Shown here in pieces: positions 29,013 through 38,941 of a DNA stretch of 64,000 nucleotides. The DNA is from an uncultured Flavobacteriales bacterium. Lineage in GTDB: Bacteria; Bacteroidota; Bacteroidia; Flavobacteriales; BACL11. Positions within the stretch are counted from its first letter, which is position 1. Each line of letters begins with the position of its first letter. Position numbers and translations under genes: made by a program. Location: contig CAJXYM010000003.1 of the NCBI GenBank assembly GCA_913063045.1, positions 1 to 64,000 on the forward strand, read 5' to 3'. Under the pieces are notes generated by a model. That model had not been told where the DNA came from, ran no database searches, and was given only the letters and a program-made list of their open reading frames with translations.

Positions 29013-30656
29013 TCATGTCTTTTTTATATTAATAAATAACAAGTCGTCTCTGATGACAAAATCTTTTTTATCAATACTACCTAATGATAACTCTTGCCAA
29101 TCTGATGAGGGGAAGATTCTCTTTTCATTTATTCCAATATTAAAGATTAAAGGCATGTCAAAATCATTTATCGCATTCCATCTGTAAATCAAAGAATAAC
29201 TTCTACCTTTTTTTTGAAATTTATATTCAAATTCAGGGATATCTTTATGAGATAAATATTGCTCAAAAATTTTACTTAGATCAAGATTAAAAAATCTATT
29301 AAAATAATTTATCACCTCTACACCATCTAAGGTACTATGTTTTTTTTGTATTGCTAATCCTTTAATTCCAGCAAACCACAAAGAATCGTTATTAATTACA
29401 TTTCTAAGAGTATTAAGCATTAACGAACCTTTACTATACATATCACTACTTCCTTTACAATTAACATGGAAATCACAAATTACAGCTTTATCATTTATAA
29501 CTCTATTTTTCTGATTATTTACATATTCTAACATTTTCTGATAACCATACATGCATTCTACATAAAGAACTTCTGAGTAAGTACAAAAACCTTCATGAAC
29601 CCACATATCTGCAATATCATTGGAAGTAATACTATTCCCCCACCATTCATGTCCAGTTTCATGAACAATTATAAAATCAAAATCTAAATCAGCAGTATAG
29701 TTTGTATTGCCATTATATCCTGGTAGATAATTATTTCCATACGCAATAGCACTTTGATGCTCCATTCCTAAGTATGAAGATTCAATAAGAGCATAACCAT
29801 CATTTAAAAAAGGATAAGGACCAAAATATTTTTCAAAACATTCAAGCATAGGCTTTACTTGTTTAAAATGATTTTGGGCTTTTTCCTTATTGTAAGAGAG
29901 CACATAATAATCTAAGCTCAACGTATCATTTTCTCTTAGCAAAACATCACTAAAATGAATATAATCTCCAATATAAAGAGTTACATTATATGAATTAATA
30001 GGATAAGAAACAAACCAAGAGGACTTCCTACTTAATACATTATCAATTGTAAATATAGAATCTGAAATTAAATTACCATTAGATATTATTGGCCATTTTA
30101 AATTTGAAGTAATGGTAATTCTCATACTATCAGGCTCATCAGACTGATGATCTTTACAAGGCCACCATGAACTTGCTCCTAAACCTTGACAAGAAACTCC
30201 AATTAAAGGGTTACTATTATCATCTATCTGCCAAGAAAAACCCCCATCCCAGGGAGGATTTTTAGCAACTTGAGGCTTTCCATAATAATTAAATTTTACA
30301 ATAATTTTCTCTCCTTTAATTATTTCTCTAGATAAAGAAATAAAAACTGCATTAAATTCTCTGTAAAATTGTAGTTGCTCATCTTCAAATTCGATTGAAA
30401 TAATTTGCAAACTACTTGATAAATCAATTTGTAAGGATTGAAAGTTTGTTTTTGCTAATAAATATATTTCATTTGAAGATTCATCCAAAATATTTTCCCG
30501 ACAATCAACTACCACGTCTAAATCATAAAAAAATACGTCATAAGCAGACCTTAATGATGAAAGATTCCCTCTTAAACTATCTCCTCGAGAATAAGTCTGA
30601 GATAAAAGAATAGTACTCAAACTACATAAGAAAATGCAGCAGATTAATCTTTTCAT
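29013..30656 (-). CDS. M1-family (gluzincin) metallopeptidase
   Basis: HETGHEWWGNSI zinc motif followed by E in WVHEGFCTYSE; signal peptide. Confidence 0.9.
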   Translation of the reverse strand: MKRLICCIFLCSLSTILLSQTYSRGDSLRGNLSSLRSAYDVFFYDLDVVVDCRENILDESSNEIYLLAKTNFQSLQIDLSSSLQIISIEFEDEQLQFYREFNAVFISLSREIIKGEKIIVKFNYYGKPQVAKNPPWDGGFSWQIDDNSNPLIGVSCQGLGASSWWPCKDHQSDEPDSMRITITSNLKWPIISNGNLISDSIFTIDNVLSRKSSWFVSYPINSYNVTLYIGDYIHFSDVLLRENDTLSLDYYVLSYNKEKAQNHFKQVKPMLECFEKYFGPYPFLNDGYALIESSYLGMEHQSAIAYGNNYLPGYNGNTNYTADLDFDFIIVHETGHEWWGNSITSNDIADMWVHEGFCTYSEVLYVECMYGYQKMLEYVNNQKNRVINDKAVICDFHVNCKGSSDMYSKGSLMLNTLRNVINNDSLWFAGIKGLAIQKKHSTLDGVEVINYFNRFFNLDLSKIFEQYLSHKDIPEFEYKFQKKGRSYSLIYRWNAINDFDMPLIFNIGINEKRIFPSSDWQELSLGSIDKKDFVIRDDLLFINIKKT

Positions 30657-30672
30657 TAATAGGAATTTTTTA

Positions 30673-31158
30673 TTATCTAGAAAGATCTATTGAACAATTA
30701 ATTGAGTCAAGAGTACCAGGAATTAATTCAAAAGAGAATATTACATCCATATTTCCAATTGAATCGCTCAAAAAACCATTACCCTGAATATCAACAGTAA
30801 TGTCAAGAGGTAAATTATTTAAATTAATTTGAGCTTGAAAAGGCTGAGGTTCAATATTAAAAATACCAGCATTATTAATTGAAGCAACAATATTGTTTTC
30901 TCCTGCCTGTATATAAATATATGAAGAGGAATCAGCCATAACAGTAACTGAATCTGGCAATTCTTCATCTAAAGAAATAATCTCGTTACCAAATTGATAG
31001 TCTTCACACAATGGATTCATCACCCAAACCCCAAGAGAGTTATCTATATTAAAAAAATCAACCGGACCTAATTCATCACCACCGCTAGAAGATTCACAAG
31101 AGATTAAAAAAGAAAAAATTAAAAAAGTTTTTAAAAAGAAAGATAAATAAATTTTCAT
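30673..31158 (-). CDS. Hypothetical lipoprotein
   Basis: Signal peptide with lipobox LISC; G-x-W-x-x-x-P-x-C-E-D core shared with the next gene. Confidence 0.65.
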   Translation of the reverse strand: MKIYLSFFLKTFLIFSFLISCESSSGGDELGPVDFFNIDNSLGVWVMNPLCEDYQFGNEIISLDEELPDSVTVMADSSSYIYIQAGENNIVASINNAGIFNIEPQPFQAQINLNNLPLDITVDIQGNGFLSDSIGNMDVIFSFELIPGTLDSINCSIDLSR

Positions 31159-31167
31159 ATCAATGTA

Positions 31168-31782
31168 TTATTTAGTTAATATCATAGCACAATCGCTAGA
31201 GAAGTCAATAGAGGTAATTACTATATCAACAGAACCAGAAAAATTTAAGGCTAAAGTAGCCTCATTTGCTGATATTAGAAAACCAGTACCCGATACATCT
31301 ACAGCTATATCTTGTCCTGTTGTTGGTTCGTTAAAAGTTATTACTGAAGGATTAACAGTCATGATTCCATCAGATGTGATTGATCCATTAATTTGAGTAC
31401 CATTAAAGTCAATAAATAATGATGATTGTCCATTTGCTTGTATGTCAAGAGTAGATGGAAGCTGATCATTTAAAGAAATAGTAGTTAAACCCGCAATATC
31501 AATATCCTCACAGTTAGGCTCAAGATTCCAGATCCCTTGAGCTAAATCAATACTGTATTGACAGCTATTAGCATCCATAGAGTTTGCTTCAGGGTTAAAA
31601 TTAAAAGCAGAAAAATCAGTACATCCTAAAATAGGAGCAATACACGAACCATCATCTGTGTTAGCAAGGTTATTATAATTTATAGAAATTGGGTCTGTAC
31701 AGCCCAAAAGCTCCTTCTCACATGACGAAAATAGAATAGAAATCAGAGTAAGAAATATAAAAGGTATTAAGAGATTTTTCAT
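31168..31782 (-). CDS. Hypothetical lipoprotein with two GCTDxxxxNxNxxAxxxDxxSC repeats
   Basis: MKNLLIPFIFLTLISILFSSC; GCTDPISINYNNLANTDDGSC and GCTDFSAFNFNPEANSMDANSC. The track start (31824) lies inside a terminator, so ATG 31782 is preferred. Confidence 0.7.
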   Translation of the reverse strand: MKNLLIPFIFLTLISILFSSCEKELLGCTDPISINYNNLANTDDGSCIAPILGCTDFSAFNFNPEANSMDANSCQYSIDLAQGIWNLEPNCEDIDIAGLTTISLNDQLPSTLDIQANGQSSLFIDFNGTQINGSITSDGIMTVNPSVITFNEPTTGQDIAVDVSGTGFLISANEATLALNFSGSVDIVITSIDFSSDCAMILTK

Positions 31783-31802
31783 AAAATATTTTTGTAAAAA
31801 AA

Positions 31803-31827
31803 AAGTTGCTATCAAATATAGCAACTT
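31803..31827. terminator. Intrinsic terminator downstream of rpmB
   Basis: AAGTTGCTAT-CAAAT-ATAGCAACTT flanked by A and T tracts. Confidence 0.8.
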
Positions 31828-31854
31828 TTTTTATAAATTATAGTTTAAAAGTAT

Positions 31855-32094
31855 TTAAACTAAAACATTTCCATTCTCAATTGCCTTTGATAACACTGAA
31901 GCAATTCCATTCTTATTTATTGTTCTAAGTGCATTTGTAGATACTTTTAATATTACCCATTCACCTGTTTCTGGAATAAAAAACTTTTTAGTTTGAAGAT
32001 TAGGATAAAATTTTCTTTTTGTTCTTCTTTTTGAGTGAGAAACATTATTACCTACCATTACCTTCTTTCCTGTTATTTGACAAACTTTTGACAT
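31855..32094 (-). CDS. rpmB: 50S ribosomal protein L28
   Basis: [39 protein letters not shown]. Confidence 0.97.
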   Translation of the reverse strand: MSKVCQITGKKVMVGNNVSHSKRRTKRKFYPNLQTKKFFIPETGEWVILKVSTNALRTINKNGIASVLSKAIENGNVLV

Positions 32095-32149
32095 GTTTTC
32101 TTAAATTTTTGGTTCGCAAATATACAATCTAAAGTAAATTAAAAGAAAT

Positions 32150-33382
32150 TTATTTATGTTTTTTTATTTCTTCGTATAACATCTCGAAAGCTTTATTTCT
32201 AACTTGAGTTATAATTAGCTCTCTATCCCCACTAAATAAATATTTACTTACTATATTATTTTCAGCAGTATTAATAGAAATAAATACTGTTCCTAGAGGG
32301 TTTTTTACATCACCTGCTGAGGGCCCAGCGTAACCAGTGGTAGAAATTGAAAAATCAGAATTAAATTTTTGTGCTATATTTTTTGACATTTTTTGTGCAA
32401 CTTCCTTGCTAACTGATGTTAATTCTTCTATTAATTTATGATTAATATCTAAGAAACTCTCTTTAATTTCGTTATTGTATGCAATAATTGCTCCTTTAAA
32501 ATATGATGAACTGCCTGCAAAAGATGTAATCTTAGATGAAATAGCACCACCGGAACAGCTTTCAGCTACGGAAAGAGAATAATTATTATTATTAAAAAAA
32601 TCATGGATTTTCTTAAACAAATCCACTTCTTCATTTTCAAAAACCACTAACTCTTTTAATTTAATTAATTCTTTACTAACTAAGTAATTTAACTCATCCT
32701 TGTCATATCCTGAGCAGCTTAACCTTAGCCTAACTAAACCTGGCTTAGGAAGATAGGCCAATTTTAACTTTGCATCAAGATTTTTTTCCCAGTCAAATAG
32801 CATATTAGCTAATTGAGATTCAGGAATATTCCTAACAAAAACTGTTTTATGTAAAATATAGGGCAATTTAAACTCTTGTTTAAAAGATAGAAGAAAATTA
32901 TTTAATAAATATTTCATTTCATAAGGAACTCCAGGAAGAGCTATAAGATGATTATGATTATTGAAATATAATCCAGGAGCCGTTCCAATACTATTTCTAA
33001 AAATCTTTGCCTTAGAAGGAACTAAAGCTTGTTCTTTATTTAATTGAGAGATCTCTCCCCTACCCTTACTTTTAAAAAAAGAAACTATATCAAATAAAAC
33101 CTCTTTATTTTCAATTAAAGAATCATTGAAATAATCACATAATGCCAATTTAGTTAAATCATCATTAGTTGGTCCTAGACCTCCTGTAACAATAACTAAA
33201 TCAGATCTATTAAGTGCAAGGGATATTGTACAAACTATATCAGATCTTGCATCTTTTATTGTATGGATATATTCACAACTGATACCAAAATCATTCAATA
33301 ACTTTGAAATAAAGGTTGCATTAGTATTAACTATTTGACCAATTAAAATTTCATCAGCAATTGAAATAATTTCAGCTTTCAT
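32150..33382 (-). CDS. cinA: CinA family nicotinamide-nucleotide amidohydrolase
   Basis: AEIISIADEILIGQIVNTNA; VTGGLGPTNDDLT; SVAESCSGGAISSKIT; GYAGPS. Confidence 0.94.
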   Translation of the reverse strand: MKAEIISIADEILIGQIVNTNATFISKLLNDFGISCEYIHTIKDARSDIVCTISLALNRSDLVIVTGGLGPTNDDLTKLALCDYFNDSLIENKEVLFDIVSFFKSKGRGEISQLNKEQALVPSKAKIFRNSIGTAPGLYFNNHNHLIALPGVPYEMKYLLNNFLLSFKQEFKLPYILHKTVFVRNIPESQLANMLFDWEKNLDAKLKLAYLPKPGLVRLRLSCSGYDKDELNYLVSKELIKLKELVVFENEEVDLFKKIHDFFNNNNYSLSVAESCSGGAISSKITSFAGSSSYFKGAIIAYNNEIKESFLDINHKLIEELTSVSKEVAQKMSKNIAQKFNSDFSISTTGYAGPSAGDVKNPLGTVFISINTAENNIVSKYLFSGDRELIITQVRNKAFEMLYEEIKKHK

Positions 33383-33391
33383 CTAAACTAA

Positions 33392-34276
33392 TTAAAAAGC
33401 TGTTGTAGGTCCTGTTAAGTGTTTTCTTGGCTTTGGTCTAATACACATTACTGGAATCGGTGAGTTATTAATAATATATCTTGCAGTTACACTAATGTTA
33501 TTAGAAAGCGACAACTCTTCTTTTTTTGTCATTATCATGATAATATCATTATCATATTTTTTTTCATAATTAAAAATAAAATCTCCAAGATTTTGTTTAT
33601 TGTCCCCATCAATTATTTCTGCTGAGCAACTTACGCCTGCATTAATAATAAATTTTTCAACTTGATTAAGATTCTTCAATAGTTTTTCTCTTATCAAATT
33701 ATTATCTTTAATAACAATTGAGACTAGTCTAATTGTAGCCTTCCATGATCTAGCATATTCAAGAGCATGAGTTACTTTCTCTTTTGTTTCTTTATCAAGA
33801 TCAAGAGGTAAAATTATATTATTACATTCTTGGATATTATGATCTCCTTTAATAGTAATTACAGGACAATGAGCTAGCCTTACCACTCTTTCCGCATTAG
33901 AACCGATTACTTTTCTTACTATTGCCGTTGGAGCACCATTTGTTCCCATAATAATTAGATCACATGAAATCATTTCAGCAACATCATTAATCTGATCATA
34001 TATTTTACCCTGGGATACAATAGGTTCAATTTCAACATTATACTGACTTTTAAAGCTATCAATAATATTGGATAACTTAGTATGAATTTTCTTTTTCAGC
34101 TCTGAGGATTTATCATCAAGAAATAAGTTATTGATTATACTTCTTTCTTCAATAACAGTTAATAAGAAAACTTTTGAATTATTAATTTCAGCAAATTTCA
34201 AAGCTTGCTTTAATGCTAAAATTGATTGTTCAGAAAATCCTATCGGAACTAATATTTTACTTGGCTTTAATGACAT
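33392..34276 (-). CDS. Universal stress protein (tandem UspA domains)
   Basis: ILVPIGFSEQSILALKQAL; DLIIMGTNGA; GSNAERVVRLAHCPVI. The track start 34309 sits on a TATTTTTG box, so MSLKPSKILVP at 34276 is preferred. Confidence 0.85.
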   Translation of the reverse strand: MSLKPSKILVPIGFSEQSILALKQALKFAEINNSKVFLLTVIEERSIINNLFLDDKSSELKKKIHTKLSNIIDSFKSQYNVEIEPIVSQGKIYDQINDVAEMISCDLIIMGTNGAPTAIVRKVIGSNAERVVRLAHCPVITIKGDHNIQECNNIILPLDLDKETKEKVTHALEYARSWKATIRLVSIVIKDNNLIREKLLKNLNQVEKFIINAGVSCSAEIIDGDNKQNLGDFIFNYEKKYDNDIIMIMTKKEELSLSNNISVTARYIINNSPIPVMCIRPKPRKHLTGPTTAF

Positions 34277-34314
34277 ATAATTATTATTTTTACTTAAGCA
34301 AAAATACATATTAA

Positions 34315-35175
34315 ATGAATAACTTTAAGGACAGTGAATTAATTATTACCCCTGATGGAAGAATCTATCATCTTAATCTAAAAGAAGAAGAAATTTCTGA
34401 CAACATTATTTTAGTTGGTGACCCAGAAAGAGTAAGTAAGATATCAAAGAAGTTCGATTCTATATCTTATAAAATTCAACACAGAGAATTCATAACACAT
34501 ACTGGCTTTTATAAAAATAAGGCCGTAACTGTCATTTCAACAGGAATAGGAACAGACAATATTGATATAGTAATAAATGAATTAGATGCCCTCGTAAATA
34601 TTGATTTTACTTCAAGAACAGAAAGAGCACATAAAAAGAAATTGAATATAATCCGTCTAGGAACTTCAGGCTCATTAAATAAAGAAATTAAAGTAGATAG
34701 CTATATTGTATCAGATTATGCTCTGGGTTTTGATGGCCTACCCTATTTTTATAAAAACAATAAAATTCTTATTAAAGAGGCATCAAAAGAATTTATCAAA
34801 CATTCTGGCTGGAGTTCAAAACATGCAGAACCCTATATAATTGCAGTTTCTAAATGTCTTAAAGAGAAATTTAGTGATATTGATAGTGGAATAACAGCAA
34901 CAGCTATAGGCTTCTATGGACCACAGTCTAGAGAATTAAGACTAGAATCTTCAATTCAAAAATTTCAGGAATCTATTCAGCAATTTAAATTTAAAAATAA
35001 ACCAATTACAAACTTTGAGATGGAAACATCTGCTTTATATTTTTTAGGACAAAGTCTTGGGCATAACACATTAACAATATGTGCTATTATTGGAGATCGT
35101 GTAAATCAAAAGTATAGTAAAAAGCCTTTTGAAACAATAGATGGTTTAATAGATATCGTTCTCGAAAAAATTTAA
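34315..35175 (+). CDS. Nucleoside (uridine-type) phosphorylase
   Basis: ILVGDPERVSKISKKFD; VISTGIGTDNIDIVINELDAL; IRLGTSGSL; NFEMETSALYFL. Confidence 0.88.
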   Translation: MNNFKDSELIITPDGRIYHLNLKEEEISDNIILVGDPERVSKISKKFDSISYKIQHREFITHTGFYKNKAVTVISTGIGTDNIDIVINELDALVNIDFTSRTERAHKKKLNIIRLGTSGSLNKEIKVDSYIVSDYALGFDGLPYFYKNNKILIKEASKEFIKHSGWSSKHAEPYIIAVSKCLKEKFSDIDSGITATAIGFYGPQSRELRLESSIQKFQESIQQFKFKNKPITNFEMETSALYFLGQSLGHNTLTICAIIGDRVNQKYSKKPFETIDGLIDIVLEKI

Positions 35176-35576
35176 TTCTGAGAATTTAACTTTTCTAACA
35201 AAGCTTTTGGTGGAGAACAAGGTTTCTTAGTTTTAGAATTGACAAAAACTAAAATAACTGATCCTGTATTTAAAAGGACACCAATTGAATTAAAACATTC
35301 ATAATAAAAAGTAATTTTTGTAGAAGGAAGTTCCAGTATAGTTGTTTTAATAGTAAGTTCATCATCATAAAAAGCAGGTTTTTTATATCTAATATGAAAA
35401 TCTACAACAGGTAACTCAAAGCCATTTTCTTCTAAACTTTTATAACTTATCCCTAAAGACCTTAGCAACTCTACTCTACCAACTTCATAATACTGTGCGT
35501 AGACACCATAATAAACAAAACTCATCTTATCTGTCTCTGCGTATCTTACCCTTATCTTTGTTTCATTTGTATACAT
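35172..35576 (-). CDS. Acyl-CoA thioesterase (4HBT/YbgC family)
   Basis: IRVRYAETDKMSFVYYGVYAQYYEVGRVELLRS. Confidence 0.9.
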   Translation of the reverse strand: MYTNETKIRVRYAETDKMSFVYYGVYAQYYEVGRVELLRSLGISYKSLEENGFELPVVDFHIRYKKPAFYDDELTIKTTILELPSTKITFYYECFNSIGVLLNTGSVILVFVNSKTKKPCSPPKALLEKLNSQN

Positions 35577-35647
35577 TTCACAATTTTATTAAAATTAAGA
35601 GATAAAAACAAATTCGAGAAATTTATTTTATTAACATTGTAAACATA

Positions 35648-36355
35648 ATGAGATGCAATATTAATATCATGATAGTGTGCTTGATTTTTTTTAGTAGCTG
35701 TACTAAATTAATATCTATACAATCATTTGAGTCAGAATCTATTGAAGTTAAAAATGATATTGACAGTTTAATATATAAAATGATAATTCCATATCAGACA
35801 GAAATTGACAAACAAATGGACCAAAATTTATGTTATACAAAAAATGATTTATTAAAAGGAAAGCCCGAAAGCACATTAGGGAACTTTATTTGTGATTTAT
35901 CATTAGAAACATCAAATAAACAAGCAGATGTATGTGTAATGAACTATGGGGGCTTGAGAAGTACTATTTCTGCTGGAAATATTACAAAAAGAGATATATT
36001 TAAAGTCATGCCTTTTGAGAATGAACTTGTCATTCTTGAACTTAATAAATTAGAGTTTTATCAAATGTTAGAATACTTAACAAAAAGAGGAGGAGAGCCG
36101 TTTTCAGGAATGGAAATTAATCAAAAGAATGATACAATTTTATATTCTATTAATAATAAAGATTTATTAAAAGAAAAATATATACGAGTTTTAACAACAG
36201 ATTATCTAGCTAATGGAGGTGATAAAATGAGTTTTTTTAAAAATAAAAAGCAAAATCAACTTGGAATTAAATTAAGAGATGCAATTATTACATATTGTGC
36301 ATCAAAAGATACAATTAATATCAATTTAGATAAAAGAATATCACTTAATGAGTAG
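35648..36355 (+). CDS. 5'-nucleotidase C-terminal-domain lipoprotein
   Basis: Lipobox FFSSC; CVMNYGGLRSTISAGNITKRDIFKVMPFENEL; TTDYLANGGDKMSFF. Confidence 0.85.
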   Translation: MRCNINIMIVCLIFFSSCTKLISIQSFESESIEVKNDIDSLIYKMIIPYQTEIDKQMDQNLCYTKNDLLKGKPESTLGNFICDLSLETSNKQADVCVMNYGGLRSTISAGNITKRDIFKVMPFENELVILELNKLEFYQMLEYLTKRGGEPFSGMEINQKNDTILYSINNKDLLKEKYIRVLTTDYLANGGDKMSFFKNKKQNQLGIKLRDAIITYCASKDTININLDKRISLNE

Positions 36356-37259
36356 TAGAAGAGAATTTATAAAAAAAACTGGGCTTAGCACTTTAGGAAT
36401 AAGCTTATTAGGAAACTCTTTACTAGCTGATAATAGATTACAAAGACTAACTATTTTACATACTAATGATATGCATAGTCATATACATCCTTTTCAAAGT
36501 GGAAGAAATAAAGGTTTAGGAGGCATGGCTCAAAGATCAGCTTTAATTAAAAACATTAGAGAAGAAAATAAAAATGTTTTATTATTAGATGCTGGAGATA
36601 TTTTTCAAGGCACACCTTACTTTAATATGTATAAAGGAGAACTTGAAATAAAATTGATGAGTCAAATGAATTATGATGCAGCTACAATTGGAAATCATGA
36701 TTTAGATAATGGATTAGTTGGTTTAAAGAAACAACTAAAACATGCTAATTTCCCTTTTTTAATTGCAAATTATAATTTTGAAAATACAATACTAGAAAAC
36801 ACATTCTCACCATATAAAATTTTTGATAAAAATGGAATTAAAGTAGGTGTATTTGGAATAGGAATAGAATTAGATGGATTAGTACCAAAAAAATTATTTG
36901 GTAATACAAAATATTTAGATCCAATTAAAATAAGCAATAAATACGCAAAACTTTTAAAAGATAAACATAAGTGTGATTTAGTAATATGTCTTTCTCATTT
37001 AGGTTTTAAATATAAAAGTCAGAAAATATCAGATTTAAGATTAGCAAAGGAAACAAAAAACATCGACCTTATAATTGGAGGACATACGCATACTTTTTTA
37101 AAAAAGCCTGTGATTAGTAAAAATCTTGACGATAAAAATGTCATAATAAATCAAGTTGGATGGGGAGGTATAAATATTGGCAAGATTGATTTTGTTTTTC
37201 AACAAAATAATTACAAAATAAACTTGAAAAAAAGTTCGATTTTTGTGAAAAACAAATAA
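36348..37259 (+). CDS. Metallophosphatase (5'-nucleotidase N-terminal domain) with Tat-like signal
   Basis: SSRREFIKKTGLSTLGIS; ILHTNDMHSHIHPF; DAGDIFQGTPYF; GNHDLDNG; GGHTHTFL. Confidence 0.88.
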   Translation: MSSRREFIKKTGLSTLGISLLGNSLLADNRLQRLTILHTNDMHSHIHPFQSGRNKGLGGMAQRSALIKNIREENKNVLLLDAGDIFQGTPYFNMYKGELEIKLMSQMNYDAATIGNHDLDNGLVGLKKQLKHANFPFLIANYNFENTILENTFSPYKIFDKNGIKVGVFGIGIELDGLVPKKLFGNTKYLDPIKISNKYAKLLKDKHKCDLVICLSHLGFKYKSQKISDLRLAKETKNIDLIIGGHTHTFLKKPVISKNLDDKNVIINQVGWGGINIGKIDFVFQQNNYKINLKKSSIFVKNK

Positions 37260-37510
37260 AAATTGTTTTTTTCATGGATATTTATAAGCAAAACTGTCAG
37301 GCTCTATATCAGGCAGAAACACACTGTAAAAAATAATACAAAGTCAAGTCCTATTTTTCTTTTTTATTAACTAATAGTTCTTCATATTTGTGTTTATTAA
37401 ATTTAAGGTCTACATTAAAGTAACTGCAATTAACATGCACCTTTTTTAAAAAAGATGATAAGTTTAAACAAAGTATATTTTTTATAAATCCAGAAAGTTC
37501 AGAAGCAACC

Positions 37511-38941
37511 ATGACACAAAAAAGTTATCAAGAAATTTGGGAAAGCTGTCTTACAATTATTAAAGACAACGTAACGCACCAGAACTTTAAAACATGGTTT
37601 AAGCCAATAAAACCTATAAGTCTTGTCACTAACATTCTTACTATTCAAGTTCCTAGTCAGTTTTTTTATGAGTGGCTTGAAAACAATTACATCACTCTAC
37701 TAAAGAAAACAATTAAAAGAGAACTTGGAAAAGAAGCTAAATTAGAATACCATATAGTTCTAGAAAACTCTTCAGGCTCAAAACCATATGTTTCTAAAAT
37801 ACCGAGTAATGATCAAAAGACAGTAAGTAACTCCCCTGTTAATATGCCAATTAATATTAACAAAACATCAATTAGAAATCCATTTATAATTCCTGGTTTA
37901 CAAAAAATAAACATTAATCCACAACTTAATCAATCATATACATTTGACTCCTTTATTGAAGGAGAGTGCAACAGATTAGCTAGGTCTGCAGGATTTGCTG
38001 TTTCTCAAAATCCAGGAGGCACGTCCTTCAATCCATTATATATTTATGGTAGTGGTGGTTTAGGAAAAACACATCTTGCCAATGCTATTGGAATTGAAGT
38101 TAAAAATTTACATCCAGAAAAGACAGTTCTATATGTATCGGCAGATAAATTTCAAACACAATTTGTCGATTCTATAATGGATAATAAGAAAAATGACTTT
38201 GTTCACTTCTATCAATCCATTGATGTGCTAATAATTGATGATGTTCAGTTTTTATCAGGAAAAGAAAAGACTCAAGATGTGTTCTTTCATATTTTCAATC
38301 ATCTTCATCAAAATAAAAAACAAGTTATACTTACATCTGACAAAGCGCCTGTAGATATTATTGGAATGGAACAAAGATTACTTTCTAGATTTAAGTGGGG
38401 ACTTTCTGCCGACCTACAATCTCCAGAACTTGAAACAAGACTAGCCATTCTTAAGAAGAAAATAAAAAATGATGGTATTGAAATACCATATTCTGTTGTT
38501 GAGTATATTGCATACTCCATCACAACAAATGTTAGAGAACTTGAAGGAGCTTTAATCTCATTATTAGCTCAATCTTCTTTAAATAGAAAAGAAATAACAA
38601 TAGAACTTGCAAAAAGCATGCTTGACAAATTTGTTAAGAATACAGTTCGTGAAGTTTCTATTGATTATATCCAAAAAGTAGTATGTGATTATTTTGATAT
38701 CCCTATTGAAGTAATGAAATCAAAAACAAGAAAAAGGGAAATTGTTCAATGTAGACAACTTGCAATGTTCTTCTCAAAGCAAATGACAAAAAACTCTCTT
38801 GCAATGATTGGTAAACATTGTGGAAACAAAGATCATGCAACAGTTCTTCATGCCTGTAAGACAGTAAATAATCTAGCTGACACGGATAAAAGATTCAAAG
38901 GATATATTTCTGACATTGAAAAAAGATTGACTATCTCTTAA
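37511..38941 (+). CDS. dnaA: Chromosomal replication initiator protein
   Basis: YGSGGLGKTHLANAIG; IIDDVQFLSGKEKTQDVFFH; C-terminal GKHCGNKDHATVLHACKTV. Confidence 0.98.
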   Translation: MTQKSYQEIWESCLTIIKDNVTHQNFKTWFKPIKPISLVTNILTIQVPSQFFYEWLENNYITLLKKTIKRELGKEAKLEYHIVLENSSGSKPYVSKIPSNDQKTVSNSPVNMPININKTSIRNPFIIPGLQKININPQLNQSYTFDSFIEGECNRLARSAGFAVSQNPGGTSFNPLYIYGSGGLGKTHLANAIGIEVKNLHPEKTVLYVSADKFQTQFVDSIMDNKKNDFVHFYQSIDVLIIDDVQFLSGKEKTQDVFFHIFNHLHQNKKQVILTSDKAPVDIIGMEQRLLSRFKWGLSADLQSPELETRLAILKKKIKNDGIEIPYSVVEYIAYSITTNVRELEGALISLLAQSSLNRKEITIELAKSMLDKFVKNTVREVSIDYIQKVVCDYFDIPIEVMKSKTRKREIVQCRQLAMFFSKQMTKNSLAMIGKHCGNKDHATVLHACKTVNNLADTDKRFKGYISDIEKRLTIS

